A stretch of 64,000 bases of DNA from Massilia sp. CFBP 13721 (GCF_014842025.1 NZ_JACYUY010000004.1:186001-250000), one strand, 5' to 3'. Shown: positions 9,553 through 19,109, numbered from the stretch's first letter. Translations and numbers: made by a program. The notes: a model not told the origin generated them from the letters alone.

Positions 9553-10353
9553 TTATGCCAGCAGCGGCGCCAGACGTGGAATCGCGGCGAGCGAACTGGC
9601 CCAGGCCGCAGCAGCCTCCTCGGCCGGGTCGATGCCGCGCAGCCCGGCCAGGGCGGCGCCGATGGCCGGCAGCTGTTCCGGGCTGTTGCGGGCCGGGTGG
9701 ATCCAGCTCGGGGAGATGTCGGGCGCATCGGTCTCGAGCACGATCCGGTCCAGCGGCAGGCTAGAGGCCAGGCGCCGGATCTGCAGCGCGCGCGTAAAGG
9801 TCATGGCGCCGCCGAACCCGAGGTGCATGCCGAGCTTGATGAAGGCGTTGGCCTGCTGTTCGCTGCCATTGAAGGCATGGGCGATGCCGCCGGAAGGCGT
9901 CACCTGGCGCAGGTGTTTCAGTACCTGGTCCTGCGAGCGGCGCACGTGGGTCAGCACCGGCAAACCGAAGTCGCGCGCGATGCGCAGCTGTTCGCGAAAG
10001 AAGCGTTCCTGCTTCTCGCGCATGGCGGGTTCGCATAGCAGCGGGATGAAGAAGTCGAGCCCGATTTCGCCGATGGCGACAAAGCGTGGGTCAAGCATCG
10101 CCACTTCCACCGCGGCGCGCAAGGCGACCAGGTCTTCGTCGCGCGCCTGCGGTACGTAGATCGGGTGGATGCCGAGCGCATAGCTGGCGTTCGGCGCCGC
10201 CTGCGCCAGCTGCGCCACGGTCTCGAAATTGCCGCGTTCGACGGCCGGGATCACGATCATCGACACCCCTGCGGCCTGGGCGCGCGCCGCGACGTTCAAC
10301 GCTTCGGCGCCGAATTCGTGCGCATCCAGGTGGCAGTGGGTGTCGATCCACAT
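9553..10353 (-). CDS. TatD-family metal-dependent DNase/hydrolase
   Basis: A 266-residue TIM-barrel hydrolase of the TatD/YcfH family (3'-5' exonuclease or deoxyribonuclease activity in characterised members). It has the N-terminal metal motif DTHCHLD (residues 4-10), the central GEIGLDFF, the loop HVRRSQDQVL, HAFNGS, and LETDAPD near the C-terminus. The length is typical (~260). It is the last gene of a leftward run, with only 3 bp between the lolD stop and its ATG, so it is probably cotranscribed with the lol genes. Such lolCDE-tatD adjacency suggests shared transcription, not a shared function. Confidence 0.92.
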   Translation of the reverse strand: MWIDTHCHLDAHEFGAEALNVAARAQAAGVSMIVIPAVERGNFETVAQLAQAAPNASYALGIHPIYVPQARDEDLVALRAAVEVAMLDPRFVAIGEIGLDFFIPLLCEPAMREKQERFFREQLRIARDFGLPVLTHVRRSQDQVLKHLRQVTPSGGIAHAFNGSEQQANAFIKLGMHLGFGGAMTFTRALQIRRLASSLPLDRIVLETDAPDISPSWIHPARNSPEQLPAIGAALAGLRGIDPAEEAAAAWASSLAAIPRLAPLLA

Positions 10354-10356
10354 CGC

Positions 10357-11055
10357 TTACGGCTCCAGCGGCACCAGCCCGTGTTCGGTCAGGCGCAGCG
10401 CGCGGTCGCAGCGGCGCGCCAGTTCCATGTCGTGGGTGACGATGACAAAGGCGGTGCCGAGGGTGCGCGAGAGTTCCAGCATCAGGTCGAAGATCACCAG
10501 CGCCGTGGTGTGGTCGAGGTTACCGGTCGGTTCGTCGGCCAGCACGCAGGCCGGCTGCGTGACCAGGGCGCGCGCCAGGGCCACGCGCTGGCGCTCGCCG
10601 CCCGACAGTTCGCCGGGCCGGTGCACGACGCGCTTGGCCAGGCCGACGCGCGCCAGGATCGCCTGCGCCTGTTCCATTGCCTTTGCGTGCGGTATGCGGC
10701 GGATGCGCAGCGGCATGGCGACATTGTCGAGCGCCGAGAATTCCGGCAGCAGGTGGTGGAACTGGTAGACGAAGCCGAGCGAGGAATTGCGCAGCTCGCC
10801 CCGGCGGGTTTCCGACAAGGTCGCGAAGTCTTCGCCGAGCAGCGTCACCGCACCGGCGCTCGGCGTATCGAGGCCGCCCAGCAGGTGCAGCAGGGTCGAC
10901 TTGCCCGAGCCCGAGGCGCCGACAATCGCCACGCGTTCGCCGCGCCCAATGGCGAAATCGATCTTGTCGAGCACCTGCACCTGGTAGTCGCCCTGCTTGA
11001 AGGTTTTACTCAGGCCGCGGCAAGCCAGCACCGGCGCATTCATGGGATCACTCAT
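10357..11055 (-). CDS. lolD: Lipoprotein-releasing ABC transporter, ATP-binding subunit LolD
   Basis: A 232-residue ABC ATPase. Walker A is GASGSGKST (residues ~46-54), the signature is LSGGERQR, Walker B is VLADEPTGN, and the switch His is in VTHD. LolD powers extraction of outer-membrane-destined lipoproteins from the inner membrane by the LolC/E permeases, handing them to LolA. The start overlaps the stop of the upstream permease by eight bases, which indicates one operon. Two ATGs are possible (11055 or 11043); the first is kept because of its overlap with the upstream gene. Its partners by position are the two permease genes just upstream. Confidence 0.93.
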   Translation of the reverse strand: MSDPMNAPVLACRGLSKTFKQGDYQVQVLDKIDFAIGRGERVAIVGASGSGKSTLLHLLGGLDTPSAGAVTLLGEDFATLSETRRGELRNSSLGFVYQFHHLLPEFSALDNVAMPLRIRRIPHAKAMEQAQAILARVGLAKRVVHRPGELSGGERQRVALARALVTQPACVLADEPTGNLDHTTALVIFDLMLELSRTLGTAFVIVTHDMELARRCDRALRLTEHGLVPLEP

Positions 11056-12316
11056 AACGCAGCGCCTCCGCCGGTTTCACGCGCGAGGCCGACCAGCTCG
11101 GATACAGGGTGGCGGCGAACGCGAGGATCACGGCTACGACGCCGATGCGCGCCACGTCGGGCCAGCGCAGGTCGGATGGCACGGCCGTGAATTGGTAAAT
11201 ATCCTTGGACAAGAACTGCACTCCCAATAACTGTTCAATGAATGGAACGATGACATCGATGTTCAGCGCCACCAGCACGCCGCCGCCCACGCCGAGCGCG
11301 GTGCCGAGCAGGCCGGCGACCGCGCCCTGGACGATAAAGATCTTCATGATCGAACGCGGCGAGGCGCCCAGCGTGCGCAGGATGGCGATGTCGGCCTGCT
11401 TGTCGGTCACCGTCATCACCAGCGTCGACACGAGGTTGAAAGCGGCTACCGTCACGATCAGGGTCAGGATGATGAACATCATCTTCTTCTCGGTCTGTAC
11501 GGCGCCGAACCAGACGGCATTGAGCTGCGACCAGTCGCGCATGACCAGGTCGCCCGACATCGATTTTTTCAACTCTTGTGCGATCTGCGGCGCCTGGTGC
11601 ATGTCGCGGATGCGCAGGCGCAGGCCGGCGGGTGCGGCCAGGCGTTCCATCTTCTGCGCGTCCTCCAGGCTGATGAAGGCCATGCCTGCATCGAACTCGG
11701 CGTGGCCGGCCTCGAAGACGCCCGACACCGTAAAGGTGCGCATGCGCGGCAGCAGGCCCGCGGGCGTGGCCTGGGCCTGCGCCAGCAGCATGGTGACCTT
11801 GTCGCCCACCTGCAGGTTGAGGGCGCCGGCCAGCGCGTAGCCGAGCACGATGTTGAAGCTGCCGGGCGTGAGCGAATCGAGCCGGCCCTGGCGCATGGTG
11901 CCCGCCACATCCGAGACATCCCGTTCCGCTTCGGGCAGGATGCCGCGGATGACGGCCGGGCGCATGGCGCCGCCCTGCTGCTGCAGCAAGGCTTCGCTCT
12001 GCACGAAGGGCGCGGCGCCCAGCACCGCCGGGTTGCGCAGCGCCTCCTTGGCGGCATCGCGCCACTGCGGCATGTCGCCACGCGCGTCGAACACCTCGAT
12101 GTGCGCCAGCACCGACAGCATGCGGTCGGTGACCTGTTTCTGGAAGCCGTTCATCACCGACAGCACGATGATCAGCGCCGCCACGCCGAGCGCGATGCCG
12201 GCCACGGAAATCAGCGAAATGAAGGAAATGAAGCCGCTGTTGTCGCTGCCCTTGCCGGCGCGCGTATAGCGCAGGCCGACCAGCCACTCGAACGGCAACT
12301 TGTGGAGGATGCTCAT
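11048..12316 (-). CDS. Lipoprotein-releasing permease, LolC/LolE family (second copy)
   Basis: A 422-residue inner-membrane permease with one N-terminal helix (residues ~25-50), a large periplasmic domain (~50-265) and three C-terminal helices (~270-410), the FtsX/MacB-like topology of LolC and LolE. The family stretch [20 protein letters not shown] is present. It is strongly similar along its whole length to the gene directly upstream (12347-13624), so the two arose by tandem duplication or are LolC and LolE of a heterodimer. It lies 30 bp after the upstream paralogue and overlaps lolD. I cannot assign which copy is C and which is E from sequence alone. Confidence 0.88.
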   Translation of the reverse strand: MSILHKLPFEWLVGLRYTRAGKGSDNSGFISFISLISVAGIALGVAALIIVLSVMNGFQKQVTDRMLSVLAHIEVFDARGDMPQWRDAAKEALRNPAVLGAAPFVQSEALLQQQGGAMRPAVIRGILPEAERDVSDVAGTMRQGRLDSLTPGSFNIVLGYALAGALNLQVGDKVTMLLAQAQATPAGLLPRMRTFTVSGVFEAGHAEFDAGMAFISLEDAQKMERLAAPAGLRLRIRDMHQAPQIAQELKKSMSGDLVMRDWSQLNAVWFGAVQTEKKMMFIILTLIVTVAAFNLVSTLVMTVTDKQADIAILRTLGASPRSIMKIFIVQGAVAGLLGTALGVGGGVLVALNIDVIVPFIEQLLGVQFLSKDIYQFTAVPSDLRWPDVARIGVVAVILAFAATLYPSWSASRVKPAEALRYE

Positions 12317-12346
12317 GGTGCGCTGCTTTTCATATACTTGAAACCG

Positions 12347-13624
12347 TCATTCATAGCGCAGGGCTTGCGCCGGGTTGATGCGCGCCGCCTTCCAGCTCGG
12401 GTAGAGCGTCGCCAGGAAGGCCAGCAGCACGGCCAGGCCGCCGATGCTGGTCACGTCGGGCCAGCGCAGTTCCGACGGGATCTCGCTGATCAGGTAGATC
12501 TCTTTCGACAGGAACTGGATGCCGAGCACGCGCTCGATCGCCGGCACGATGACGTCGACGTTGAGCGCCACCGTCACCCCCAGCAGCACGCCCAGTGCGC
12601 TGCCCAGCAGGCCGACCAGCGTGCCCTGCACGATGAAGATCTTCATGATCGAACGCGGCGAGGCACCCAGCGTGCGCAGGATCGCGATGTCGGACTGCTT
12701 GTCCTTGACCGTCATGACCAGCGTCGACACCAGGTTGAAGGCGGCGACCGCGATGATCATCGCCAGGATGATGAACATCATGCGCTTTTGCGACTGCACG
12801 GCGGCGAACCAGATGGTGTTCACCTGCGACCAGTCGCGCAGCACCACGTCCTCGCCCAGGCCGCGGCGCAGCTCGGCCGCCACCTGCGGCGCCTGGTGCA
12901 TGTCGCGCAGGCGCAGGCGCACGCCGGCGGGACCATCGATGCGGCCCGCCGCCACGGCGTCGTCGAGGTGGGCAAAGGCGAGCGTGGAATCGAATTCGTA
13001 GTGGCCGGCTTCGAAGATGCCGACGACGGTAAAGGTCTGGGTGCGCGGCGCGGCCGGGGCTGCGCTGCCGCCTGCACTCCCTAGCAGCATCGTCACGCGC
13101 TCGCCGACGGTCACCTCGAGCGACTTGGCCAGCGCGCTGCCCAGCACCACGTTCATCGAACCTGAGGCGAGTTTGTCGAGGCTGCCCTGGCGCATCTGCC
13201 GCGCCACTTCCGATACCTTGCCTTCCTCGGCCGGCAGGATGCCGCGCAACAGGACCGGCTTCATGACGCCGTCGCGCAGCAGCATCCCCTGCACGTCGGC
13301 GAAGGGCGCGGCGGCAACGACGTTCGGGTTGCGCGCAGGATCACGCAAAATCGCGCGCTCGACCGCGCGCCAATCCGGCATGGCGCCGCGCACGTCGTAG
13401 ACTTCGATGTGGGCCAGCACCGACAGCATGCGGTCGGTCACTTCCTTCTGAAAACCGTTCATCACCGACAGCACCACGATCAGGGCGGCCACGCCGAGCG
13501 CGATGCCGGCCACCGAGATCATCGAAATGAAGGAAATGAAGCGGTTGCGGCCGCTGCGCTTGCCGGCGCGCGTATAACGCAGCCCGACCAGCGCTTCGTA
13601 CGGCAGCTTGTAGATGATGCTCAT
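12347..13624 (-). CDS. Lipoprotein-releasing permease, LolC/LolE family (first copy)
   Basis: A 425-residue permease with the same layout as the next gene: an N-terminal helix containing [20 protein letters not shown], a periplasmic domain and three C-terminal membrane helices. I start it at ATG 13622-13624 because the product then begins [19 protein letters not shown], matching [19 protein letters not shown] of the paralogue; the frame is open another 14 codons upstream. It is the first gene of the run permease-permease-lolD-tatD. The upstream region holds a nested palindromic repeat (13799-13965), so the promoter is probably within the ~170 bp between that and the ATG. Confidence 0.88.
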   Translation of the reverse strand: MSIIYKLPYEALVGLRYTRAGKRSGRNRFISFISMISVAGIALGVAALIVVLSVMNGFQKEVTDRMLSVLAHIEVYDVRGAMPDWRAVERAILRDPARNPNVVAAAPFADVQGMLLRDGVMKPVLLRGILPAEEGKVSEVARQMRQGSLDKLASGSMNVVLGSALAKSLEVTVGERVTMLLGSAGGSAAPAAPRTQTFTVVGIFEAGHYEFDSTLAFAHLDDAVAAGRIDGPAGVRLRLRDMHQAPQVAAELRRGLGEDVVLRDWSQVNTIWFAAVQSQKRMMFIILAMIIAVAAFNLVSTLVMTVKDKQSDIAILRTLGASPRSIMKIFIVQGTLVGLLGSALGVLLGVTVALNVDVIVPAIERVLGIQFLSKEIYLISEIPSELRWPDVTSIGGLAVLLAFLATLYPSWKAARINPAQALRYE

Positions 13625-13798
13625 GTGTTTAAGTATTTGACAACCGACCCGCAGTTTGCCACACAAAGCTCATCCATGACAGTGCGCCAGGCCACGAAAG
13701 GCGGGCTGCCCCGGCAGGAACTTCGTACCGCGGGTGGCGGTCGAACGGGTGAGTCCGCACCAAAGCCAATGCAAGCCAGTTTAACGAGGCCCAGACCT

Positions 13799-13965
13799 GT
13801 AAGGTGGGCGGCTCCACCTCGCCAGTTCGCTGATCACCGGCGTTTGCGCCGCCCACGCGTTCAACCAGCCGGCGCACTGTCGCGAAGTTTCAGAGGGTGG
13901 TTGAACGCGTGGGCGGCGGCCAGCCAGCGGGTCGGCACCCTTCCGGGTGTAGCCGCCCACCTTAC
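13799..13965. repeat. Nested palindromic REP-like element
   Basis: The outer arms GTAAGGTGGGCGGCT (13799-13813) and AGCCGCCCACCTTAC (13951-13965) are perfect inverted repeats of 15 bp. Inside them a perfect 20-bp pair, starting GCCGCCCACGCGTTCAAC at 13848 and ending at 13917, forms a second stem. The element lies between divergent genes. Open frames across it are low-complexity artefacts of the repeat. Confidence 0.85.
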
Positions 13966-14142
13966 GGGTACCATAGCACCAGGGAAGACAAGATGCTGCG
14001 ACCAGCGTTCGGAATGTCCCAGGCTGACCTGCTCGGCCCGGTAACACGGCAAGCGGACCGCTGTGGCGCCACGGGCACGGTTCGGCCTCTGGAAACGGGG
14101 GTAGCCCGCTCGCGCCGGTCCCATTTCGCCTACAATCACGGG

Positions 14143-15180
14143 ATGTCCCAGATCACGCTCGTCCTGCCCTTCGCCCTCCCCATTCCCGAATTCGCACCCG
14201 ACCTGGTGCGCGCCCTCAGTACGCCAAGCCATGCGCCGGCCCTGGCCGCGCTGCTGTCGCGCACGCGCAGCCATGCGCGTGTGCCGGTCGACGATGCGAT
14301 CCGCGCCTTGCCGCACGAGCAATGGCTGGCGCGCGAACTCGGCCTGTCCGACGCCGGTCGCCCCGCCTTTGCGGCCCAGGCGATGGGCGCCTGCGGCCTG
14401 CAACCCGAGGCAGGCACCTGGTTCATCGTCAACCCGGTCCATATCGAGATCGCGCGCACGCACCTGATGATGGGCGACCCGGCCAGCCTGCGCCTGCCGG
14501 ACGCCGACAGCCGCGCCCTGTTCGAGGCCGCGCTGCCGTATGTCGAGGAAGCCGGCCACACGCTGCTGTATGGCGACGCACAGACCTGGTTCCTGCGCGC
14601 TGACGAGTGGACTGGTCTTGACACAGCCACGCCCGACGCCACACTTGGCATGGACCTGACCGACTGGATGCCGATCGGCGAGCGCGCTGCGGCTTTCCGG
14701 CGCCTGCAGAACGAAGTGCAGATCCTGTGGCATACGCATCCGGTGAATGCGGCGCGCGAGGCGCGGCGCCAGGCGCCCGTCAACGCCTTCTGGATCTGGG
14801 GTGCGGCCGACGCGGCGCGGCGCAAGTCGCCGGCGGCGCCCAAGCTTGCCACCTTCGATGCGCACGGCGCCATTGCCCTGCTGGCCGATACCCGCGTGAG
14901 CGACCTGGCCGGTTTCATCGCCCAGGCCAGCGGCGACACCATCCTGTATTGCGCCAACGCCGCCCCGTATGCGGTCGGCGCCGACTGGGGCGGCTGGATC
15001 GCCCAGCTGCAGCAGCTTGAAGCCGCGCTGTTCGCACCCATCTTGGAAGCCTTGAAGAAGGGCCGCGTGCGCGAAGTGAAGCTGGTGCTGAGCCACCGCG
15101 ACGCGCATGCCCAATTCTCCACCACCGCGCTGGTGCAACGCACTTTCTGGCGCCGCCCCACCCTGGACCGACTACTTTGA
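14143..15180 (+). CDS. RpfE-type / phosphoglycerate-mutase-like conserved protein upstream of recJ
   Basis: A 345-residue soluble protein that resembles the RpfE-type 'regulatory protein' family found next to recJ in beta- and gammaproteobacteria, often auto-annotated as a phosphoglycerate mutase. Recognisable parts are FIVNPVHIEIARTHLMMGD (mid-N-terminal), LWHTHPVNAAREARRQAPVN and FWIWGAADA. The biochemical function is not established. I start it at ATG 14143; the frame is open far upstream through a repeat but without coding character. TACAAT at 14131-14136 lies only seven bases before the ATG, so the promoter, if real, would give a nearly leaderless message. RecJ follows after ten bases, so the two are one transcription unit. 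Confidence 0.75.
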   Translation: MSQITLVLPFALPIPEFAPDLVRALSTPSHAPALAALLSRTRSHARVPVDDAIRALPHEQWLARELGLSDAGRPAFAAQAMGACGLQPEAGTWFIVNPVHIEIARTHLMMGDPASLRLPDADSRALFEAALPYVEEAGHTLLYGDAQTWFLRADEWTGLDTATPDATLGMDLTDWMPIGERAAAFRRLQNEVQILWHTHPVNAAREARRQAPVNAFWIWGAADAARRKSPAAPKLATFDAHGAIALLADTRVSDLAGFIAQASGDTILYCANAAPYAVGADWGGWIAQLQQLEAALFAPILEALKKGRVREVKLVLSHRDAHAQFSTTALVQRTFWRRPTLDRLL

Positions 15181-15190
15181 GCATCCCGCT

Positions 15191-16888
15191 GTGATTACAC
15201 GCATCACCACCCGCCCCTGCCCGTTCCGCCAGTCCGAAATGCTGCGCCAGGGCGGCGTGCATCCTGTTTTAGCCCGTATCTACGCCGCGCGCGGCCTGTT
15301 CGATGCGCGCGAACTGTCGTGCGAACTGAACGCGCTGGTGCCGCCGAGCGGCCTGAAACACATCGACGCCGCCGCCGTCTTCCTGGCCGACGCCATCGCC
15401 GCCGGCAAGAAGATGACCATCGTCGCCGACTACGACTGCGACGGCGCCACCGCCTGCGCCACCGCCCTGCGCGGCTTGCGCGCGATGGGGGCGCAGGTCG
15501 ACTACATCGTCCCTGACCGCGTGGTGCACGGCTATGGCCTGACGCCCGAGATCGTCGAACTCACCGCGCGCGAAAAATCGCCCGACATCATCGTCACCGT
15601 CGATAACGGCATCGCCAGCGTCGACGGCGTCGAGGAAGCGAACCGGCGCGGCATCGACGTCGTCGTCACCGACCACCACCTGCCGGGCGACCATCTGCCG
15701 CCGGCGCGCGTCATCGTCAACCCGAACCAGCCCGAGTGCGGCTTCCCAAGCAAGAACCTGGCTGGTGTGGGCGTGGTGTTCTACGTGCTGCTGGCGCTGC
15801 GCGCGGAACTGCGCCGGCGCGGCGTGTTCGATGCGCAGACCCAGCCGAAGCTCGACAACCTGCTAGACCTAGTGGCGCTGGGCACCGTTGCCGACGTGGT
15901 GAAACTCGACGCCAACAACCGCATCCTGGTCGCGCAGGGCATCAAGCGCATGCGCGCCGGGCGCATGCACGCCGGCGTGGCGGCGCTGTTCCGCGTGGCC
16001 GGGCGCGAGGCGCGCTGCGCGTCGCCGTTCGACCTCGGCTTTGCCGTCGGCCCGCGCCTGAACGCGGCCGGGCGTTTGCAGGACATGGCGCTCGGGATCG
16101 AATGCCTCACCACCGACGACGAAGGCCGCGCCTGGGCGATCGCCCAGCAGCTCAACGAAATCAACCTGAAGCGGCGCGAGATCGAGGCCGACATGCAGGA
16201 CACCGCGCTCTTGCACCTGGACGCGTTCGAGCCGAGCGACAGCAGCACGATCACGGTCTTCGACGACAGTTGGCACCAGGGCGTGATCGGCATCGTCGCC
16301 TCGCGCCTGAAGGAAAAATTCTTCCGCCCGACGATCACCTTCGCACCGGGCGGCCCCGGCCTGATCAAGGGTTCGGGACGCTCGATTCCGGGCTTTCACA
16401 TGCGCGACGCGCTCGATTTGGTGTCGAAAAAAGTGCCGGGCCTGATCGACAAGTTCGGCGGCCACGCGATGGCGGCCGGTTTGACGATGAAGGCCGAATC
16501 GTTCGAAGCCTTCCAGCAGGCGTTCGAGGCGGTCGGGCGCGCCTGGCTGACCCAGGCCCAGCTCGAGCGCGTGGTCGAGACCGACGGGCCGCTCGAGGAC
16601 GAGTTTTACTGCACCTCCTTCATCGAACTGATGGATGGCCAGGTGTGGGGACAAGGCTTCGCGCCGCCGGTGTTCTGCGACGAGTTCCGCGTGCTGAGCC
16701 AGCGCATCCTGAAAGAGAAGCACCTCAAGCTGCTGCTGGAGCGTAATGGCCGGCGCTACGATGCGATCTGGTTCGGGCGTACCGACGGGCTGGGCGACCG
16801 CGCACGGGTGGCGTTCCGGCTCGATGCGAACGAGTACAACGGCGTAACCAAGGTGCAGTTGCTGGTGGAGCACGCGGAGCCGGCGTGA
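15191..16888 (+). CDS. recJ: Single-stranded-DNA-specific 5'-3' exonuclease RecJ
   Basis: A 565-residue DHH-family exonuclease that degrades single-stranded DNA 5'-3' in recombination and mismatch repair. It shows DYDCDG (motif I), VTVDNGIAS, VTDHHLPG (DHH motif III), GTVADVV, and GPRLNAAGRL; the DHHA1 domain has RSIPGFHMRDALD and GGHAMAAGLT. The start is GTG 15191, giving an N-terminus MITRITTRPCP typical of the family; the upstream open frame overlaps the preceding gene and is not conserved-looking. It follows the RpfE-type gene by ten bases. The pair recJ/rpfE near prfB and lysS recalls the rpf region of Xanthomonas, although here prfB lies 11 kb further on. Confidence 0.95.
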   Translation: MITRITTRPCPFRQSEMLRQGGVHPVLARIYAARGLFDARELSCELNALVPPSGLKHIDAAAVFLADAIAAGKKMTIVADYDCDGATACATALRGLRAMGAQVDYIVPDRVVHGYGLTPEIVELTAREKSPDIIVTVDNGIASVDGVEEANRRGIDVVVTDHHLPGDHLPPARVIVNPNQPECGFPSKNLAGVGVVFYVLLALRAELRRRGVFDAQTQPKLDNLLDLVALGTVADVVKLDANNRILVAQGIKRMRAGRMHAGVAALFRVAGREARCASPFDLGFAVGPRLNAAGRLQDMALGIECLTTDDEGRAWAIAQQLNEINLKRREIEADMQDTALLHLDAFEPSDSSTITVFDDSWHQGVIGIVASRLKEKFFRPTITFAPGGPGLIKGSGRSIPGFHMRDALDLVSKKVPGLIDKFGGHAMAAGLTMKAESFEAFQQAFEAVGRAWLTQAQLERVVETDGPLEDEFYCTSFIELMDGQVWGQGFAPPVFCDEFRVLSQRILKEKHLKLLLERNGRRYDAIWFGRTDGLGDRARVAFRLDANEYNGVTKVQLLVEHAEPA

Positions 16889-16942
16889 TGGCGGTTTTCT
16901 TGCTGGTCGTCCGCCTTACGCCGTGCGGTGTGCAAGGGCACG

Positions 16943-17042
16943 ACCGCGTGGACACAGGTGTCCACCCTACGGTGCTCCGCCGCGCGTAGCAAGTTCATGA
17001 AACGGTTGCGTAACGTAGGGTGGGCTCCCGAGCCCACGCGGT
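16943..17042. repeat. REP-like inverted pair
   Basis: Two 28-bp units face each other. The left one (16943-16970) reads ACCGCGTGG-ACAC..GTGT-CCACCCTAC, and the right one (17015-17042) GTAGGGTGG-GCTC..GAGC-CCACGCGGT. The outer flanks match as reverse complements while the hairpin arms differ. The pair sits in the 276-bp gap between recJ and the SDR gene. Confidence 0.85.
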
Positions 17043-17164
17043 CGTGCAGTACCGCATCCGCACAGCCGTTTGCACTCCGCGCCCATGCTCATCCGCCCCT
17101 GATGCCATGCTAATATCACGCACGCCGGGTCGCGTGGACCCGCGCGGTTCCAGGAGCGGCGAGC

Positions 17165-17896
17165 ATGAGCGAAGCACAGGAAGTGACCTTGGTAACGGGC
17201 GGCAGTTCCGGCATCGGCCGGGCCATCTGCGAAGCGCTGCTGGCGCAGGGCCGCAGCGTCGTCAACCTCGACTATAAAGCGCCTCACTGGGGTCACGACC
17301 GTCTCGTGTCGCTGCAGGCCGACCTCACCCGCCAGGACGAGATCGCGTCCGCCGCCGGCCGGATCGCAGCGCAGTACGCCGTCAGCGCCATCGTCAACAA
17401 CGCCGGCGCCACCCGCCCCGGCACCATCGATTCCGCCACCATGGCCGACCTCGACGACGTCGTCGGCCTGCACCTGCGCGCGCCGATCCTGCTGGTGCAG
17501 GCCTGCCTGCCGGCCCTGCGCGCTTCAGGACGCGGGCGGATCGTCAACATCGCCTCGCGCGCGGCGCTCGGCAAGCCCGAACGGATCGTGTATTCGGCCA
17601 CCAAGGCCGGGCTGATCGGCCTGACGCGCACGCTGGCGCAGGAACTCGGCGGCGACGGCATCACCGTCAACGCGGTCGCGCCCGGCCCGATCGCCACCGA
17701 CCTGTTCAGGAACAGCAACCCGGAAGGCGCGCCGCAAACCCAGCGCATCATCGACAGTATCGTCGTCAAGCGCCTCGGCACGCCCGAGGACGTGGCGCGC
17801 GCCGCGCTGTTCTTTTTAGCGCCGGAGAACGGCTTCGTCACCGGCCAGGTGCTGTACGTCTGCGGCGGCACCACACTCGGCGTCGCCCCTGTCTAG
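17165..17896 (+). CDS. Short-chain dehydrogenase/reductase (SDR) family oxidoreductase
   Basis: A 243-residue classical SDR. The NAD(P) motif TGGSSGIGRA is at residues ~11-20, NNAG at ~78, the catalytic Ser lies in NIASRAAL, the YxxxK pair is YSATK (~140), and VAPGPIATDL follows. The C-terminal cofactor/substrate segment TGQVLYVCGG is of the FabG-like type. The substrate cannot be told. It is 32 bp upstream of a Bug/TctC receptor gene in the same direction, so it may act on the compound that receptor captures. The intergenic stretch upstream contains REP-like repeats. Confidence 0.88.
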   Translation: MSEAQEVTLVTGGSSGIGRAICEALLAQGRSVVNLDYKAPHWGHDRLVSLQADLTRQDEIASAAGRIAAQYAVSAIVNNAGATRPGTIDSATMADLDDVVGLHLRAPILLVQACLPALRASGRGRIVNIASRAALGKPERIVYSATKAGLIGLTRTLAQELGGDGITVNAVAPGPIATDLFRNSNPEGAPQTQRIIDSIVVKRLGTPEDVARAALFFLAPENGFVTGQVLYVCGGTTLGVAPV

Positions 17897-17928
17897 AAAC
17901 ACCCCACTACAATTAAAAGGAGACTTTC

Positions 17929-18936
17929 ATGACCCGTTCCCGTATCGTCGTCGCCCCGAAGCGGCGCGCGCTGGTCGTTGCCGCGCTCGCCGCCGGCATC
18001 CTCGCCTCCGTGCCCTTCGTCGCCCAGGCGCAAGCCGCGTTCCCGTCGCGCGCGCTGACCATCGTCGTGCCCTTCTCGGCCGGCGGCACCACCGACATCC
18101 TGGCGCGCGTGGTCGGCCAGTACCTGTCCAAGGACCTGGGCCAGCCGGTCATCATCGACAACCGTCCCGGCGCCGGCGGCAATATCGGCGCGCAGATGGT
18201 GGCGCGCGCCGCGCCCGACGGCTATACGATCCTGATGGGCACCGTCGGCACCCACGCCATCAACCAGAGCCTGTACAAGAAGATGCCGTTCGACCCGATC
18301 AAGGACTTCCAGCCGCTCACGCGCGTGGCGCTGGTGCCGAATCTGCTGGTGGCGCATCCGTCGCAGCCGTACAAGACGGTGAAGGAACTGATCGCCTATG
18401 CAAAGGCGAATCCGGGCAAGGTCAACTTCGCGTCCTCGGGCAGCGGCACCTCGATCCACCTGTCGGCCGAGATGTTCAACCAGATGGCCGGCGTCGACAT
18501 GCAGCACATCCCCTATAAAGGCAGCGCGCCGGCGCTGAACGACCTGCTCGGCGGCCAGACCGCGATCATGTTCGACAACATGCCCTCGGTGATCGGCCAC
18601 GTCCGCGCCGGCAAGCTGCGTCCGATCGCCGTCACCACGCCGCAGCGCTCGCGCGCCCTGCCCGACGTGCCGACCATCGCCGAATCCGGCGTGCCGGGCT
18701 ACAGCGCCACTTCGTGGTTCGGCCTGCTGGCCCCGGCCGCCACGCCGGCGCCGGTGGTAGCGAAGCTGAACGCGGCCATCCTGAAGGCGCTGGCCGATCC
18801 GGAAGTGAAGAAGAAGTTCGCGGAACAAGGCGCCGAGCCGCATGGCGAGAAGCCGGAGCAGTTTGCCGAGTTCATTCGCAGCGAGACGGCGAAATGGGGG
18901 CAAACGGTCAAGGCGTCGGGGGCGACGGCGGATTGA
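17929..18936 (+). CDS. Bug/TctC-family periplasmic solute-binding receptor
   Basis: A 335-residue protein with a cleavable signal peptide (basic start RSRIVVAPKRRA, hydrophobic core to ~29, site near AQA-A). The mature part has the Bug signatures FPSRALTIVVPFSAGGTTD, RPGAGGNIGAQMVA and PYKG. Bug receptors bind carboxylates and other small acids in the periplasm, sometimes with a TctAB permease; none is nearby, so this is an orphan receptor as is common in betaproteobacteria. A clear AAAAGGAG ribosome site precedes the ATG. Probably cotranscribed with the SDR gene 32 bp upstream. Confidence 0.92.
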   Translation: MTRSRIVVAPKRRALVVAALAAGILASVPFVAQAQAAFPSRALTIVVPFSAGGTTDILARVVGQYLSKDLGQPVIIDNRPGAGGNIGAQMVARAAPDGYTILMGTVGTHAINQSLYKKMPFDPIKDFQPLTRVALVPNLLVAHPSQPYKTVKELIAYAKANPGKVNFASSGSGTSIHLSAEMFNQMAGVDMQHIPYKGSAPALNDLLGGQTAIMFDNMPSVIGHVRAGKLRPIAVTTPQRSRALPDVPTIAESGVPGYSATSWFGLLAPAATPAPVVAKLNAAILKALADPEVKKKFAEQGAEPHGEKPEQFAEFIRSETAKWGQTVKASGATAD

Positions 18937-18962
18937 TTTTTTCGCCGATGATCATCCGGTGA

Positions 18963-19109
18963 ACCGCGTGGAGTCAGGCACAGAGCGCCGCGACTCCACT
19001 CTACAGAAGCTTCGCGATACGGTATCGGTGTGCGGGCGTTACGCGTGGACTCAGGAGTCCACCCTACGGTGCGCGGCCTTTGTAGGGTGGAGTCCTGACT
19101 CCACGCGGT
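18963..19109. repeat. REP-like units, one degenerate and one inverted pair
   Basis: A degenerate unit lies at about 18963-19003 (starts ACCGCGTGGAGTC, ends CTCTAC). An inverted pair follows: 19041-19067 (ACGCGTGG-ACTC..GAGT-CCACCCTAC) and 19082-19109 (GTAGGGTGG-AGTC..GACT-CCACGCGGT). This fills the gap between two converging genes. Confidence 0.82.

Noticed and set aside
6556..10038. Very long open frame (1160 codons) on the plus strand opposite vgrG
   Set aside because: It is antisense to vgrG and tatD, with composition (Arg/Ala/Gly/His-rich) typical of a GC-rich shadow frame and no domain; the minus-strand genes have clear motifs.
13629..14047. Several short frames with VGG/GWLNAWA-type peptides in the lolC-rpfE gap
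   Set aside because: They are translations of the nested palindromic repeat and recur wherever the repeat occurs.
17165..18936. Tripartite tricarboxylate transporter operon
   Set aside because: Only the Bug/TctC-type receptor is present; no TctA or TctB membrane genes follow.
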